From: Sacculina carcini
Taxonomy: Eukaryota; Arthropoda; Thecostraca; Sacculinidae
Direction of reading: 5' to 3'
NCBI GenBank assembly: GCA_916048095.2
Contig: OU696589.1
Coordinates: forward strand, 2,244,948-2,308,947
DNA: 64,000 bases
Positions within the stretch are counted from its first letter, which is position 1, and every line of letters begins with the position of its first letter. A program made the position numbers and the translations under genes. Of this stretch, positions 11,700-21,942 are shown in pieces. The notes below the pieces were generated by a model, which saw only the letters and a list, made by a program, of their open reading frames with translations, was not told where the DNA came from and searched no databases.

Positions 11700-12176
11700 C
11701 GGAGACTCCCGGTAGGTTTCAGCGAGCAGGAACGATGCGAGGTTTTATGGGAACCCCCAAAGGCAGCACTGGTAGCCCCATTACGAATAAATCACCATTA
11801 TAATAGAGGTCCAACCTTGGGAAAATGCAGTTTTGATCAGTTTCTCGATCTATACCATTTGCAATTTAATTTGAAAAAAATGAAAATAGATTTGAGAAAA
11901 GTGAGTTATGGGAAAAAAACAGAGCACTCATTGGAGTGGGAGAGGACGAATAACTTTGAACCAGAAGACCCAGTCAATGAGGCGAACAAACAAGACTCTG
12001 CGAAACTTCAAGTAGAGCAGCAACAAGGAGCTAGAACGGCTACGGAACCAGTGAGTACAGCCAATTCACATATTGATCACACTCTACCTAGATTGACTCT
12101 GCCAGTATTCTCTGGTGATGTTGTGGAATGGCCAAGATGGCATACGCTCTACAAGTTATTGGTACTTGAAAAACCA
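11700..12176 (+). pseudogene. BEL/Pao gag, N-terminal part
   Basis: The frame contains LPRLTLPVFSGDVVEWPRW, the signature start of the BEL/Pao gag core (usual pattern LPKL.LP.F.G...EW..F). A Gln/Glu-rich linker precedes it. Coding runs directly from the Tc1 flank and breaks off near 12176, where a non-LTR fragment is inserted; gag resumes at about 13590. Gag would form the element's intracellular particle. No start codon can be assigned because the 5' end adjoins Tc1 sequence. Confidence 0.75.
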
Positions 12177-12179
12177 ATA

Positions 12180-13330
12180 TCCAAACAACAGAAAGTGATC
12201 CTTCAAAGTGCTGCTTTTTGTAAGAAAAGCGGAATGGTTATTAACAAGGAAAAAACTAAGTTTATGGTAATCAATGGAGACAAAAACATACATCACACCG
12301 TAAAAGTGCATGATATAGGAATTCAAAGAGTTAAGGAATTTAAATATCTGGGACGTGGTTTGTTGATTCATGTCAGATGAACGACGTGCTAAAATAACAT
12401 GAGGTAGCCAATGAAAGAACGCCAAATAAGTTCGCAGTGTTCTCGGCAGCAAACACGTTAATGCCATACTATGTGAAGAAAAAGTGTTTGACGCAGCCGT
12501 TGTGAACGCATTAATATATAGCAGCGAGTCATGGCTATCGAACAACTGCAGACGACTGGAAAAATACTATAATAAAATGGTAAAGTGTTTACTGGGAGTG
12601 AGACAAACCACAAGTACAAAACTTTGTTTAATAGAAGCAGGAATTCCACCGTTAGAATATATTATTAAGAAGCAAAGGAAAAAATGGCTATGTAAATGGG
12701 AAAACACCACAAAAAGGGTACCCTTGCACGATATCTATAAATTATGCGAAGAGGCAAGAACACCAGGATATAAATTTTTGGCTGAAGCATTAAATTGGGA
12801 GGAGCACAACCCAATAGTGCCAATCAAGAATAACATCCAGACAAGAGCTACACATATGACAAAATTCTCCACATACATAAACGAACTAAACACAAAAATG
12901 AAAGCACACCCGATATACACGGAAAAATATACATCGAAGACAAGAAGAGTGGAGGAAGAAGACTTTTACTAGGGTACGACTAATGTCGCATAACCTACGA
13001 ATCGAGCGGGGCAGATGGAGCAGAGCCCCACGAAACGAAAGAACATGCGCTTGCGGAGAAAACGAAGTACAGACTGAACAACACGTCTTGATACGTTGTG
13101 AACAGAGCCGTAGCAACCGCCCCCCGTACACCCCGGCCGGGGGGGCCCCCGAATGTTGAGGGGCCTCTTTGCTTCACGTATTATGTGATTATGTCTAATA
13201 AATGCATTCAATATTCACAATGGGGGCCCCAAGTGTTGCCTTCGGGGGGGCCCCATAATTTCTCGCAACGGCTCTGGTTGTGAACATACGGCCGAATACA
13301 GAAAGGAATATGGAGACATATAAGACTTAG
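12180..13330 (+). pseudogene. Non-LTR RT thumb and C-terminal domain, fragmented
   Basis: Pieces in different frames cover the RT thumb (to about 12366), a connection region with KCLLGVRQTT (about 12584-12613), and a C-terminal Cys/His motif (ERTCACGENE..EQHVLIRCE near 13038-13101). The last motif is cut by the hAT MITE, and the coding pattern resumes after it at 13277. The active-site YADD block is upstream of the truncation and absent. The pattern resembles elements with a GVR.TT..... and GRW...R..R.C tail, but I do not assign a clade. Confidence 0.7.
13103..13276. mobile_element. hAT-type MITE with perfect 8-bp target duplication
   Basis: The ends CAGAGCCGTAGCAA and TTGCGA-type inverse (..GCAACGGCTCTG) are inverted repeats. 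The exact 8-base sequence GTTGTGAA stands on both sides (13095-13102 and 13277-13284). The 174-bp interior is G/C-run rich (CCCCCC, GGGGGG) and codes for nothing. Insertion disrupts the non-LTR C-terminal domain, so it is younger than that fragment. Confidence 0.92.
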
Positions 13331-13382
13331 AAAGCATAGAAAATCTGTTTGAAAATTGTACCAGATATGAAGTGTTATGCGA

Positions 13383-13402
13383 ATATATATATATATATAT
13401 AT
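13383..13402. repeat. (AT)n microsatellite
   Basis: Ten AT units in the 3' UTR of the non-LTR fragment. Confidence 0.9.
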
Positions 13403-13590
13403 GTGCCTAAATTTAATTAGGGAGGTAGAAATTAAAATGTGTTATGTTGCTACCGTGTTATGGTATTGTTATGTGATTTATTTTTTTTGATGTTATACAT
13501 GTTATATGATTTTTAATATGCTGTACTCGAACTCGAGCCATATGTATTATTGTTGGACCTTGTGTCAATAAACTACTACTACTACTAGCT

Positions 13591-14212
13591 GGACGGGCTA
13601 GGAACTTGGTACGATGAATTGGCTTGGAGTTGGTACGATGACATTTCAAGAGGACAGCTACGATAAAGCGATGCAGACGCTTCAGGAACGCTTCGGTCAA
13701 GAGACTGATGTAGTGCATGCAGTGCTGAGCAAGGTGTTCACTTGTCCACCTCCCAAGGAGCTAGTTGTATCAAGTCTTGAACACTTTCAGGGAGTTGTCC
13801 ACACAGCAGTATCTACACTGCAGCAGCTAGACTATACATCAGATCTACAGTCTCAAGAGAAACTCCGTCGGCTGGTAGAGATTATGCCAGTCGAATTGCG
13901 AAAATCATGGACAATCATGGACGAACACTCGATTGAGCTTCAAACACCATCGCTAGTGGATTCGGACCATTGGTTACAGTCAAGACTCAGAATAGCTCTA
14001 CGTATGAGAACACTCCTCTATGACTCCAACACACCGAACTGTCTCAGCACGGCAGACCCGGCAAGCTTATGCTACAGCGACAATACAACCAAATCAAGTA
14101 TGTGTATGCTGTTCTAACTCACATAGCTTGTACAATTACGAGAAGTTCAAGTCCCTGAATGTTCCAGAAAGAATTAAATTTGTTCGCTGGAACCTACCGG
14201 GAGTATCCGCTG
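13591..14212 (+). pseudogene. BEL/Pao gag, C-terminal part
   Basis: The frame continues the gag core: YDKAMQTLQERFGQ and a PPPKE segment, both usual for BEL/Pao gag, then a C-V-C-C-S-N-S-H knuckle half (about 14092-14115) leading into VPERIKFVR. At that point, where a second Cys/His knuckle should follow, the inverted Tc1-like copy begins. The rest of gag, the protease and the start of RT are absent; pol reappears at 21943. Confidence 0.8.
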
Positions 14213-14214
14213 TA

Positions 14215-14897
14215 CAGTTAGCACCATAAGCGCTAGTATTGGCGCGCGATTTTCGCGCCAATACTTTTGAGCATATATCAAGGGTACGCCGTAACTATCG
14301 AATAAAAATATCTAATGTATTGGTATTCAAGTATAATGTAGTGTGGACGAAGCCTAAGTCACGCCACTGGTCAGAATCGACCAGTTGCCAGTTGTGTTTC
14401 AATGAGAAGCGCTTAATTTCGAAAGCGTTGCTAGACTTTTTCGTTAGTTGTCATTGCTACAGGCTTGAATTATTCCGTATTGTGGGACAATGTCGCGTGA
14501 CCCAGAGCTGCTGAACGAGCAGTGCAGATATACTGTCATCGTATGTAGCTGGAAAGTCACACAAGGATATATCCACACAAACCGGAGTAGTACTTCGTGC
14601 TAGACAGTAGTGTCTATACCTGAACAAGTAATACAAGGCTGCAGAATATGGCGATTCACCACTTCAAGTTTAGAGGTGTGGGTGGACAAAGGAAACGTGT
14701 AAAAGAGCACTTGAATTGATTCAGGGGAAAACCGAAGCCGAGCCGAGAATAACGGCAAAAAATGAAATACATCAACAAATTATGCGTGAGGTTTCTTTGA
14801 AGATAGTGCAGCGCCGCCTCAAATATAACCTCGGTTTTGAGCAAAGTCAACGCCTCAAGGCTGTGGACCGTGCTCTCCGTCAACCACTGGCGTCACG
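14215..14897 (+). mobile_element. Truncated Tc1-like copy, inverted relative to 9925-11694
   Basis: From CAGTTAGCACCATAAG onward this is a near-identical inverse of 11023-11694, including the hairpin and the helix-turn-helix coding segment. About 30 bases beyond the Tc1 terminus also match (flank CAGCGGA.ACTCCCGGTAGG), so the inverted homology is about 700 bp per arm. The copy stops at 14897, where Gypsy integrase sequence begins. Confidence 0.85.
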
Positions 14898-15344
14898 CAA
14901 CCCTGCGGACGCATCTCCTGTTGGATGGACGAGAGGACACTTGGGCGTGGAGAGCGTATGGGAGCGCCTGGCCATGGACATCACACACTTCAGAGGAAAG
15001 TCATATTTAACCCTGATTGATTGTGGGCCATCTCGGTTTGCAATGTGGCGTGCGCTACGGTCGCATACCGTGGAAGTTGTGGTCGACGTGCTACGAAATG
15101 TATTCCTTGATCGCGGTCCGCCCAAATGCATCCTGACCGATAACGAGACTACGTTCCGTAGCCGGAGGTTTGTTGGCTTTGCAAATGAGTGGGGGGTCAA
15201 CGTCAGGTACAGGTGTGCATATGCACCTTCAGGCAATGGAATAGTCGAACGCAGCCACCGCACTATCAAGGTGATAGCTGCAAGAAAACAGTGTGACATA
15301 TTGGAGGCTGGCTATCTTTATAATGTCACGCCGCTGGACGATGT
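14898..15344 (+). pseudogene. Gypsy copy i integrase, first part
   Basis: This encodes an integrase core: LAMDITHF with the first Asp, LTDNETTFRS with the second, and GNGIVERSH with the Glu, giving a D,D-35-E layout. Its 5' end is lost at the Tc1 junction. It is cut at GAT-GT (15340-15344) by Gypsy copy ii, and the same reading frame resumes at 19765. The closest relatives in the window are copies ii and iii. It would have joined element DNA to the chromosome. Confidence 0.9.
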
Positions 15345-15613
15345 TGTAATGCATATACATATATGTGTATATGCAAGTGAGTGTGAGTGTATTGGTGTGA
15401 CTGCCTGTATGTGTGTGCGCTGACTAATCAATCCTGCAGAACGATGATATTGTGTTACGGTTGTGTATGTATGTGCTTGTGTGTGTGTGTGCATGAATGC
15501 GGTATTGTCTTACGTATGCGTGTATGATTGCATGTGTGTAAGTGTGCAGTTGCAATGCTCAGTGACAATAAAGCGCAGTTTGCTGGGAGACTCGTTCTTG
15601 TCTGTTAACTACA
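15345..15613 (+). repeat. 5' LTR of Gypsy copy ii
   Basis: Begins TGTAATGCATATAC, contains CAATAAAG as a likely polyadenylation signal, and ends GTTAACTACA. It matches 19496-19764 except at about five positions. Confidence 0.95.
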
Positions 15614-15634
15614 AGCTATTTCGCACGTATTAGC

Positions 15635-16288
15635 ATGGATTCAGTTAAGCTATCGGAAATAATTCGTACGTTCGATGGAACTACGGATTTGTCAGTGTGG
15701 ATTGAGAAGATCAGATACGCTGCCAAATTGAAGAAGATTGAGAATTTGGCGTCACTGTTCCCTCTTTTTCTCGAGGGGAAAGCGTTTCAGGTTTTCCAGC
15801 AGCTCTCAGAAGAATCAAGACAAAATGAGAAGAGTATTGTGAAAGCCCTTCAGCTGTCGTTTGGCACGACCCCGTGTTCTGCCTACGAACAATTCAGAAT
15901 GTGCAACAGTCGTAACTTTGAGTCGCTGGATTCCTTCATGGCGGAGTTGAAGAAATTGGCATTATGTGTCGCAGAAAAAAGTGACCTCGCGCCGTCTGAT
16001 GAGAAATGGGTGGCCTGTCAGTTTCTGCACGGACTTCCACCAGAAATACAGCAAACTGTGAGGGCTACCAGTGGCGCAGAGCTCAGCCTAGAACAACTTC
16101 TCGTCTGCTCGAAACAAGTTGAAGCTGGTATTCGCTCGGCGGACATCCAATCTGTAGACAACGTTTCTAACGCTTTTGCATACGGTGTATCTACCAACGA
16201 ACAGAGAACGGACCGTACCTGTGTGCGCAACAAAAATCAGGTGAGCTCTGACCACATTCATGTCAAGACGCAAGTTAATATGTTTTAA
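15635..16288 (+). CDS. Gag-like protein of Gypsy copy ii
   Basis: The 217-codon frame starts with an ATG only 21 bases after the 5' LTR. Its helical, capsid-like sequence (F..WIEKIRYAAKL, LFPLFLEGKAFQVFQQL) is usual for Gypsy gag and would assemble the intracellular particle around element RNA. The TAA at 16286-16288 lies inside the codons of a nucleocapsid knuckle, C-x2-C-x4-H-x4-C, encoded one frame away at 16281-16322. Either a frameshift mutation or programmed frameshifting separates capsid and knuckle. The knuckle frame stops at about 16373. Confidence 0.85.
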   Translation: MDSVKLSEIIRTFDGTTDLSVWIEKIRYAAKLKKIENLASLFPLFLEGKAFQVFQQLSEESRQNEKSIVKALQLSFGTTPCSAYEQFRMCNSRNFESLDSFMAELKKLALCVAEKSDLAPSDEKWVACQFLHGLPPEIQQTVRATSGAELSLEQLLVCSKQVEAGIRSADIQSVDNVSNAFAYGVSTNEQRTDRTCVRNKNQVSSDHIHVKTQVNMF

Positions 16289-16411
16289 CTGCGGTAAACC
16301 TGGTCACTTTGCTCGTCATTGCAGAACCAACGTAAAATATGTTAATTCGGGAAACGGCAAACGGGGGGACGCATAGGTGTCGGCTTCCTCTCGTCGTCCA
16401 ATAAAGATGCC

Positions 16412-16984
16412 GTGTTGTCAATTGATATGGAGGTGAACGACACAACAATGCCGGTTCTAGTTGATACTGGCTGTTCGAGTTGTCTTCTTAGTGTATCGTA
16501 TTGTGCATATTGGAAAAAATGTGATGTAAGCATTCTAACAATGAGTGGTGTTAGTCACCGAGGTCTAGGCTCTACCACTGTCTGTTTGAGAGCTCCTCGT
16601 CAACCACCGAAATTTGTTGAAGCATTGGTGGTGAACTTTTGTCCTCTTAACTTCAATTTTGTCCTGGGAATGAACGGTATATCGGCTCTTGGCGGAGCGG
16701 TTATTACTGGCGAGGGGGAGATTATTCTCGGTAGTTGTGGTCGTGCAGCCACCAGAAGGCCAAATGTAGAAGCATTGGCTATACAAGACATTGTTGTTGA
16801 CCAGACAGATTTTACAGCCAAATTTTATTCTGCTAGAAGGCAGTGGACTGCTGCTTGGAAATGGAGTGATGACTGTGCTCCCATATCTCTAGATAACAAA
16901 GTAGCTCAGTATAGCGTCAAAGCAAACGCTAAAGAAGATTTTGAAAGTGAGATCATGAACTGGATTAATCGCGGCTGGCTGTAA
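16412..16984 (+). pseudogene. Aspartic protease region of pol, Gypsy copy ii
   Basis: The retroviral-type active site VLVDTGCSSCLLS (D-T-G) is near residues 13-25, and FVLGMNGISALGG fits the conserved region near the protease C-terminus. The enzyme cuts the polyprotein. The frame ends in a TAA at 16982-16984 followed at once, in the same frame, by the RT, so that stop is most likely a point mutation. Confidence 0.88.
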
Positions 16985-18208
16985 TTGCATGATGAGAGGA
17001 AACATGGCCCTGTGAAAGGTCTCATTCCATTGATGGCTGTTGTGCAGGATAATAAGAGAAAGGTGAGACCTGTACTTGATTACAGACAGCTGAATAAGCA
17101 CATACAGCCATTTACTGCGAACTCAGACGTCTGCGCAGACAAATTAAGACAATGGCGGCGACGCGGCTGCAACACTGCATTGATAGACTTGCGAAAAGCA
17201 TATCTGCAGATAGCATTACGACCTGGGTTGTGGAAGTACCAAACAGTGAAATTTCGTGGTCGCCGTTATTGTATGACTCGGCTGGGTTTCGGGCTCAATG
17301 TAGCACCAATAATAATGCAGACGATTCTAGAAGCTGTGCTCAAACGAAATTCACTGATACATTCTGCCACTTCATCTTACATTGACGATGTGCTGGTAGA
17401 TGAGTCGATTGTCAGCACCCAAGCCGTTGTGAATCACTTGAGAGCGTATGGTCTGGAGTGTAAGGCACCTGAACGCTTGGATGGTGGTGCTCGGGTGCTC
17501 GGTGTTCGTGTCGAGAAAAAACACGACCATCTGCACTGGCAGCGAGATAACGACTTCGGTGTGATTCCCGATAAGCTCACTCGCCGGTCGGTGTTTTCAC
17601 TATGCGGAAAACTCACTGGTCATCTGCCAGTGTGTAGATGGCTGAGAGTAGCAGCGGCATTTATAAAACGGAGAGCCAACGCCGTCACTAATGGCTGGGA
17701 TGACGAACTGCAAGATGACAACAAAATCAGGCAAATGTTGACGGAGACCATTGATCGTGTCAGGAAGTCTGACCCAGCAACTGGTCGTTGGGACGTGGGT
17801 GTGAAACATGTCAAAGTATGGACAGATGCCAGCTCTGTGGCACTAGGCGTTGTTCTGGAAATTGACGGCTGTGTTGTCGAGGACGGGTGTTGGTTGCGCA
17901 CTGACGATGCTGCGCACATCAACCTTGCGGAGTTGGATGCTGCCGTTAAAGGCGTGAATTTGGCACTCATGTGGGGTGTCACAGAATTTGAACTGCTCAC
18001 AGATTCACAGACAGTTTATCACTGGGTCTGTGATGCTCTGAGTGGTCGAGCCAGACTGCAAACTAGAGCGATCAGTGAGATGCTGATACGCAGACGCCTG
18101 GCAACACTGGTATCGATAGTGAGAGAGTATAACCTCAAGCTGAGTGTTAAATATGTATCTTCTTCGTGCAATATTGCAGATCAGCTCACACGTGTACCTC
18201 AACATTGA
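16985..18208 (+). pseudogene. Reverse transcriptase and RNase H, Gypsy copy ii
   Basis: Residue numbers are for the 407-codon segment. RT motif A is LIDLRKAYLQI with Asp68, the fingers have VRPVLDYRQLN, motif B is TRLGFGLNVAP, and the catalytic YIDD is at 132-135. RNase H has WTDASS (Asp281), NLAELDA (Glu316) and LTDSQTV (Asp340). All catalytic residues are visible. The enzyme copies element RNA to DNA and degrades the RNA. TGA at 18206-18208 ends the segment and the frame continues beyond it. Copy iii (55159-56280) is the closest relative here. Confidence 0.92.
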
Positions 18209-19342
18209 AATCCGTCGTGGTTGAAATCCGTCGGCGTGAGAGAAGAAGTTGTTTGCTGCACCAAATTGGAGAGAATTCATGACTTGGTGAAATCAGTGCA
18301 TGAGTCGTGCGGGCACCCGGGAGTGCGCCGAACGCTGTATTTTGCGAGGAAGCGTGATCCAACCATCAGGCGACGAGACGTGCAAACATCAGTGCGGTCA
18401 TGTGAGGCTTGTTGATCGGTGGATCCAGCGCCAGTGCGGTGGAAGAAGGGGAAAGTTGATGTTTGTGGACTGTGGCAGCGCGTTGCTATTGACGTCACAC
18501 ACATTGGCGCGCAACACTATCTCACACTGATAGATTGCGGTGCGTCGCGGTTTGCTGTATGGCGCCAATTGAGATGTCAAAGCAGCAGCAACATCATCAG
18601 TCAGCTGGAAAGTGTGTTTTTTGAGCGAGGTGCACCTGCAGAAATTCTAGCTGACAATGCAGCCGTGTTTCGTGGAAGTGATTTCAGCGCCTTGATGAGA
18701 AAATGGGGAATTCATCTTCGCTTTCGATGCGTTTATGAAGCCGGCGGCAATGGCATCATAGAGCGCAGCCATCGCAGTGTCAAGACAATCAGAGCGAGGT
18801 CTAATTGCTCAGTTGCTGAAGCTGTTTTTTGGCACAATGTTTCTCCCAGAGATAATTGTCGAGAGTCAACTACACCAGCAAGTCAAATATACAGGTACGA
18901 TATTCGACCACCTCGTATGCTGCCTAAACAAAGCGGTCAAGAAGCAGTTCTTCAGCGATCACTCGGCTATAAACCAGGCGACTCTGTCTGGGCTCGAAGA
19001 AGAGGTAGCCGCTGTGATTCACGATCTGCTGTTGGAACTGTTACGCGTGTTGTTTCTGACCAGTGTGTAGAGGTTGATGGTGTGCCGTATCATGTTCGCA
19101 ATCTCCGATTGAAAACATCGAGAGTACAGGCACAATCGCCCCGTCGAACAACACAATCATATATTGAGATCGCACCAACTAGATCGTGTGTGTCAGTGTC
19201 ACCGACAGTTTTGTCGTCATCGGTGATTGCCGGGTCGCTGAATCAGACCGCACCAGTGGTCGAGCAAGCTGACACGCTGCCCAGTCGTTGTGGGACTCGA
19301 CTGTTGCGAGCCAACCCTGTTCCTCGCCACTTGAGTTTCTGA
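18209..19342 (+). pseudogene. Integrase of Gypsy copy ii
   Basis: The same frame as RT continues through a zinc-binding stretch (H-P-G-V-R-R-T-L-Y, then C-E-A-C) to a TGA at 18413-18415, then through the core. In the segment from 18419 the catalytic residues are Asp25, Asp79 and Glu115 (D,D-35-E). A GDSVWAR region resembling the C-terminal DNA-binding domain follows. In copy iii an Arg stands where the second TGA is, consistent with a CGA to TGA change. With two upstream stops it is unlikely to be made in full. Confidence 0.9.
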
Positions 19343-19495
19343 TGTGCTTGTCTGTATTTGCTCTCATTGTGTATGTTTTTTGTTTTTCTATTTCAGTGTT
19401 CGTGTGAACTATAAGTTGTTGCGGTGTCAGGTGGGGATATTGTATATGTATATGCAAGATTCGCGTATGAATATGACTTATATGTCAGGTGGGGA
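19343..19495 (+). other. 3' untranslated stretch and polypurine tract of Gypsy copy ii
   Basis: T/G-rich sequence. It ends in CAGGTGGGGA directly before the 3' LTR, the likely primer for plus-strand DNA synthesis. Confidence 0.7.
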
Positions 19496-19764
19496 TGTAA
19501 TGCATATACATATATGTGTATATGCAAGTGAGTGTGAGTGTATTGCTGTGACTGCCTGTATGTGTGTGCGCTGACTAATCAATCCTGCAGAACGATGATA
19601 TTGTGTTACGGTTGTGTATGTATGTGCTTGTGTGTGTGTGTGCATGAATGTGGTATTGTCTTACGTATGCGTGTATGATTGCATGTGTGTAAGTGTGCAG
19701 TTGCAATGCTCAGTGACAATAAAGCGCAGTTTGCTGGGAGACTCGTTCGTGTATGTTAACTATA
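19496..19764 (+). repeat. 3' LTR of Gypsy copy ii
   Basis: Same 269-bp length as the 5' LTR; starts TGTAATGC and ends GTTAACTATA, then the GATGT target duplication. Confidence 0.95.
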
Positions 19765-20259
19765 GATGTTTCATCTAATCGCACGCCAGCGTCAATAATA
19801 TACAGATATGATCTAAGAACGCAAGGGATTGACAACAATTGTTCGGAGGATAGTGAGCCAGTGGCGCCAAAGTTTAGAAAAGGTGACAGAGTGTGGTTGA
19901 AACAGCCAGGAAGTAGGTGCACTGAAAGGTGGTCAGAAGACGTGGTGACTGACGTCTGCACAGTGTCTGGAGGTGGATGGTATGTACAACATTTGAGGCC
20001 GAGAGGCAATAAACAAAGCGGGGAAGTAGCTGCGGAGACATCAGTGGACACCAGTGACGATGAACTCACTCTTGGTTTCCCTGCCCAACAAAGTGTAAAT
20101 ACAGATGAAGAGGACGTTGCGGCAGCGAGGCCTGAACAAACAGAGGCAGATCATGGTGTGCGCGGTGAAGTGCCATTGCGAAGATCCGAGAAAATCCGCC
20201 AAATGTCTAGTAGAAGTAGAGTTTGTCATTTGTGTGATTGTGCCAATCAGGAGGTGTAA
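19765..20259 (+). pseudogene. Gypsy copy i integrase, C-terminal part
   Basis: This continues the frame interrupted at 15344. It carries IIYRYDLR, a KGDRVWLKQPGSRCTERW segment usual for the DNA-binding C-terminus, and an acidic tail ending at TAA 20257-20259. The stop overlaps the presumed 3' LTR start (TGTAAG at 20255) just after the purine tract CAGGAGG. Copies ii and iii have equivalent purine tracts. Confidence 0.88.
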
Positions 20260-20370
20260 GTTATGTGTGTGTGTGTGTGTGTGTACTCACCGAGTTTCAC
20301 TCACCGAGTTGTTCTACAGGATTTGAGCTTAAGCTCGAGCTGACCTGTCTCTCAACCTATCAATTTTACT
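20255..20370 (+). repeat. Start of the presumed 3' LTR of Gypsy copy i
   Basis: TGTAAGTTATG follows a purine tract, then a short (TG)n run (20264-20284) and an 11-base doublet (TCACCGAGTT). The LTR is apparently split by the CR1-like insertion; a possible remainder is 21600-21942. No second LTR is available to confirm it. Confidence 0.5.
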
Positions 20371-21592
20371 TTAAAATTCTGATATTTTTCCACTTTCGAC
20401 GATATCCGTGGGTAGTTCATTCCAGCTAGCTATAGCTCTGTATGGGAAGCTGTACTTCTTTATATCCTCTTTGCAACGGGGTTTCCTTAATTTATTCTTG
20501 TGTCCTCTTCCTTTCATCTGCTTATAAAAACCTGTAATTACTGGAGTAGTCATTTATTTCCTATACTTAAATATGTTTATCAAGTCCCCCCGCTTTCCTC
20601 TGTCCTACAGACTAGTTAGGTTCAGAGCTTGGAGTCGTTCCTCATAGGTCCTGTCCGTCAGTTTCGGAGCAAGTTTCGTCGCCAGTCTTTCCAGTTTCTT
20701 GTGTCCCACCTCATGGGGGAACCAGGCCACGGCGGCGTACTCCAACTTGGGTCTAATCACTGACACTATCAACTCTCTAATCATATTCTCATCCAGAAAT
20801 TCGAAGGTGTGTTTAATTCTAACAATCATAGCATAAATTTTTCCGCAAATGTCATTAATGTGCCCTTGAGGAGAAAGATCAGCTTCCACAATAATTCCTA
20901 GATCTCTTTCTCTTGGAACTTCTTGCAAGGATTTGTTGCCCAGCCTGTAAATCGTGGAGGTCTGAAGTTACCTGTACCAAATCTCATCACGTGATATTTT
21001 TTTCATTGAATTGCATCTGCCATTTCTCTCCCCACTCCTTCACTCTATCCAGATCCTGCTGTAATGCCATACAGTCGCTTTGGTCCTTTACCATCTTCAT
21101 CATTTTGGCGTCATCAGCGAACAGATGAATGTCGCTCTCGATATTATCTACTATATTGTTGATATACACGATAAGCATTATCGAGCCTAAGACCGAACCT
21201 TGCGGTACTCCACTTCTGACATGTCTACTCAATGATTCTACTCATCTCACTGTTGTGCTCATCCTCCTTCCGATAAGATAGTCCTTCATCCAGTTGAGTA
21301 ATGTTCCATTCACACCTCCGTGATGCTCCAGCTTCCATAACAGTCTGTTGTGCGGTACTTTATCGAATGCTTTCGACAGATCTAGATACACGCTGTCCAC
21401 CCATTGTCCTCTCTCCCGAATTGCATCTATGATATTGCTGTAATATCCCAACAGGCTAGACACACACGATCTTGACGCTCTGAATCCATATTGAGCACTT
21501 GTTAAAATCTTTTCTCCTTCCAGGTACCGAACCCACTGATCCTTAATTAGTTTTTCACATGTGTGCATCTGTATGTGCTTAGTATTTGCCAA
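20371..21592 (-). pseudogene. CR1/L2-like reverse transcriptase, 5'-truncated
   Basis: Read on the minus strand in four pieces: YLDLSKAFDKVPH (RT motif A), SGVPQGSVLGSIM (motif B) and LFADDAKMM (catalytic motif C, F-A-D-D), then the RERDLGIIV thumb, RPKLEYAAVAW, and a C-terminal KKPRC..DIKKYSF..R...WNELP block common in CR1/L2 elements. The gene starts inside RT at about 21592 and has several shifts or stops (near 21240, 20960 and 20580). It is a dead fragment inserted in or beside the Gypsy copy i LTR. Confidence 0.85.
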
Positions 21593-21942
21593 CTTTCAGT
21601 TGCGGTGTTTGATTGATATCAGGACGTGCGCGTGCGTTTGTGTGTATGTGCGTGTATGTGTGTGTTTGAACAATATGCTGCCGCCGAGTCGGAGGAGCGG
21701 CGCTGGGGCGACTCGGCACGGAAGAGGCCGTGTTTGCGGGGGCGTGTGGCGGTGTGTTGTTTTTCGGCAGTGTGTCTGGTGCAGTGAGCGGATTAAGTGG
21801 TGTTCTGTGTGCGAGAGAGTTCTGTGTGTTAGAGAGTTTTGCGCGTGAGAGTACCCTTGTGAATCAATCTGTATTTTCGTGACATTCGTGTATTGTAATC
21901 TGAAATACATCTTAACTACTGCTTTGCTCGGCCTGTTCCCTA
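21593..21942. other. Possible remainder of the Gypsy copy i LTR
   Basis: GT-rich sequence followed by GC-rich sequence with no gene. It ends in ..TTCCCTACA directly before BEL pol coding sequence, as a 3' LTR end (CA) would. This is inference; the 5' LTR of copy i is not present for comparison. Confidence 0.4.

Larger units (their letters stand above)
12177..13590 (+). mobile_element. 5'-truncated non-LTR retrotransposon inside BEL gag
   Basis: It begins mid reverse transcriptase (GMVINKEKTKFMVING, then FKYLG) and ends in ATAAA followed by (CTA)n at about 13570-13587, a simple 3' tail. It splits the BEL gag in two. A hAT MITE is inserted at 13103-13276. 5' truncation is usual for target-primed reverse transcription. 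Confidence 0.8.
15345..19764 (+). mobile_element. Ty3/Gypsy-type LTR retrotransposon (copy ii), near complete
   Basis: Two 269-bp LTRs, about 98% alike by eye (5 differences), flank gag, protease, RT/RNase H and integrase. The direct repeat GATGT at 15340-15344 and 19765-19769 is the 5-bp target duplication. A purine tract (CAGGTGGGGA) precedes the 3' LTR. Three in-frame stops and one gag frameshift suggest a recently inactivated copy. No TGG-starting primer binding site follows the 5' LTR. Confidence 0.95.

Noticed and set aside
11700..14212. BEL gag plus inverted Tc1 copies as a single new transposon with 700-bp terminal repeats
   Set aside because: The left arm is part of a complete Tc1-length element with its own far end at 9925, and no target duplication surrounds the pair.
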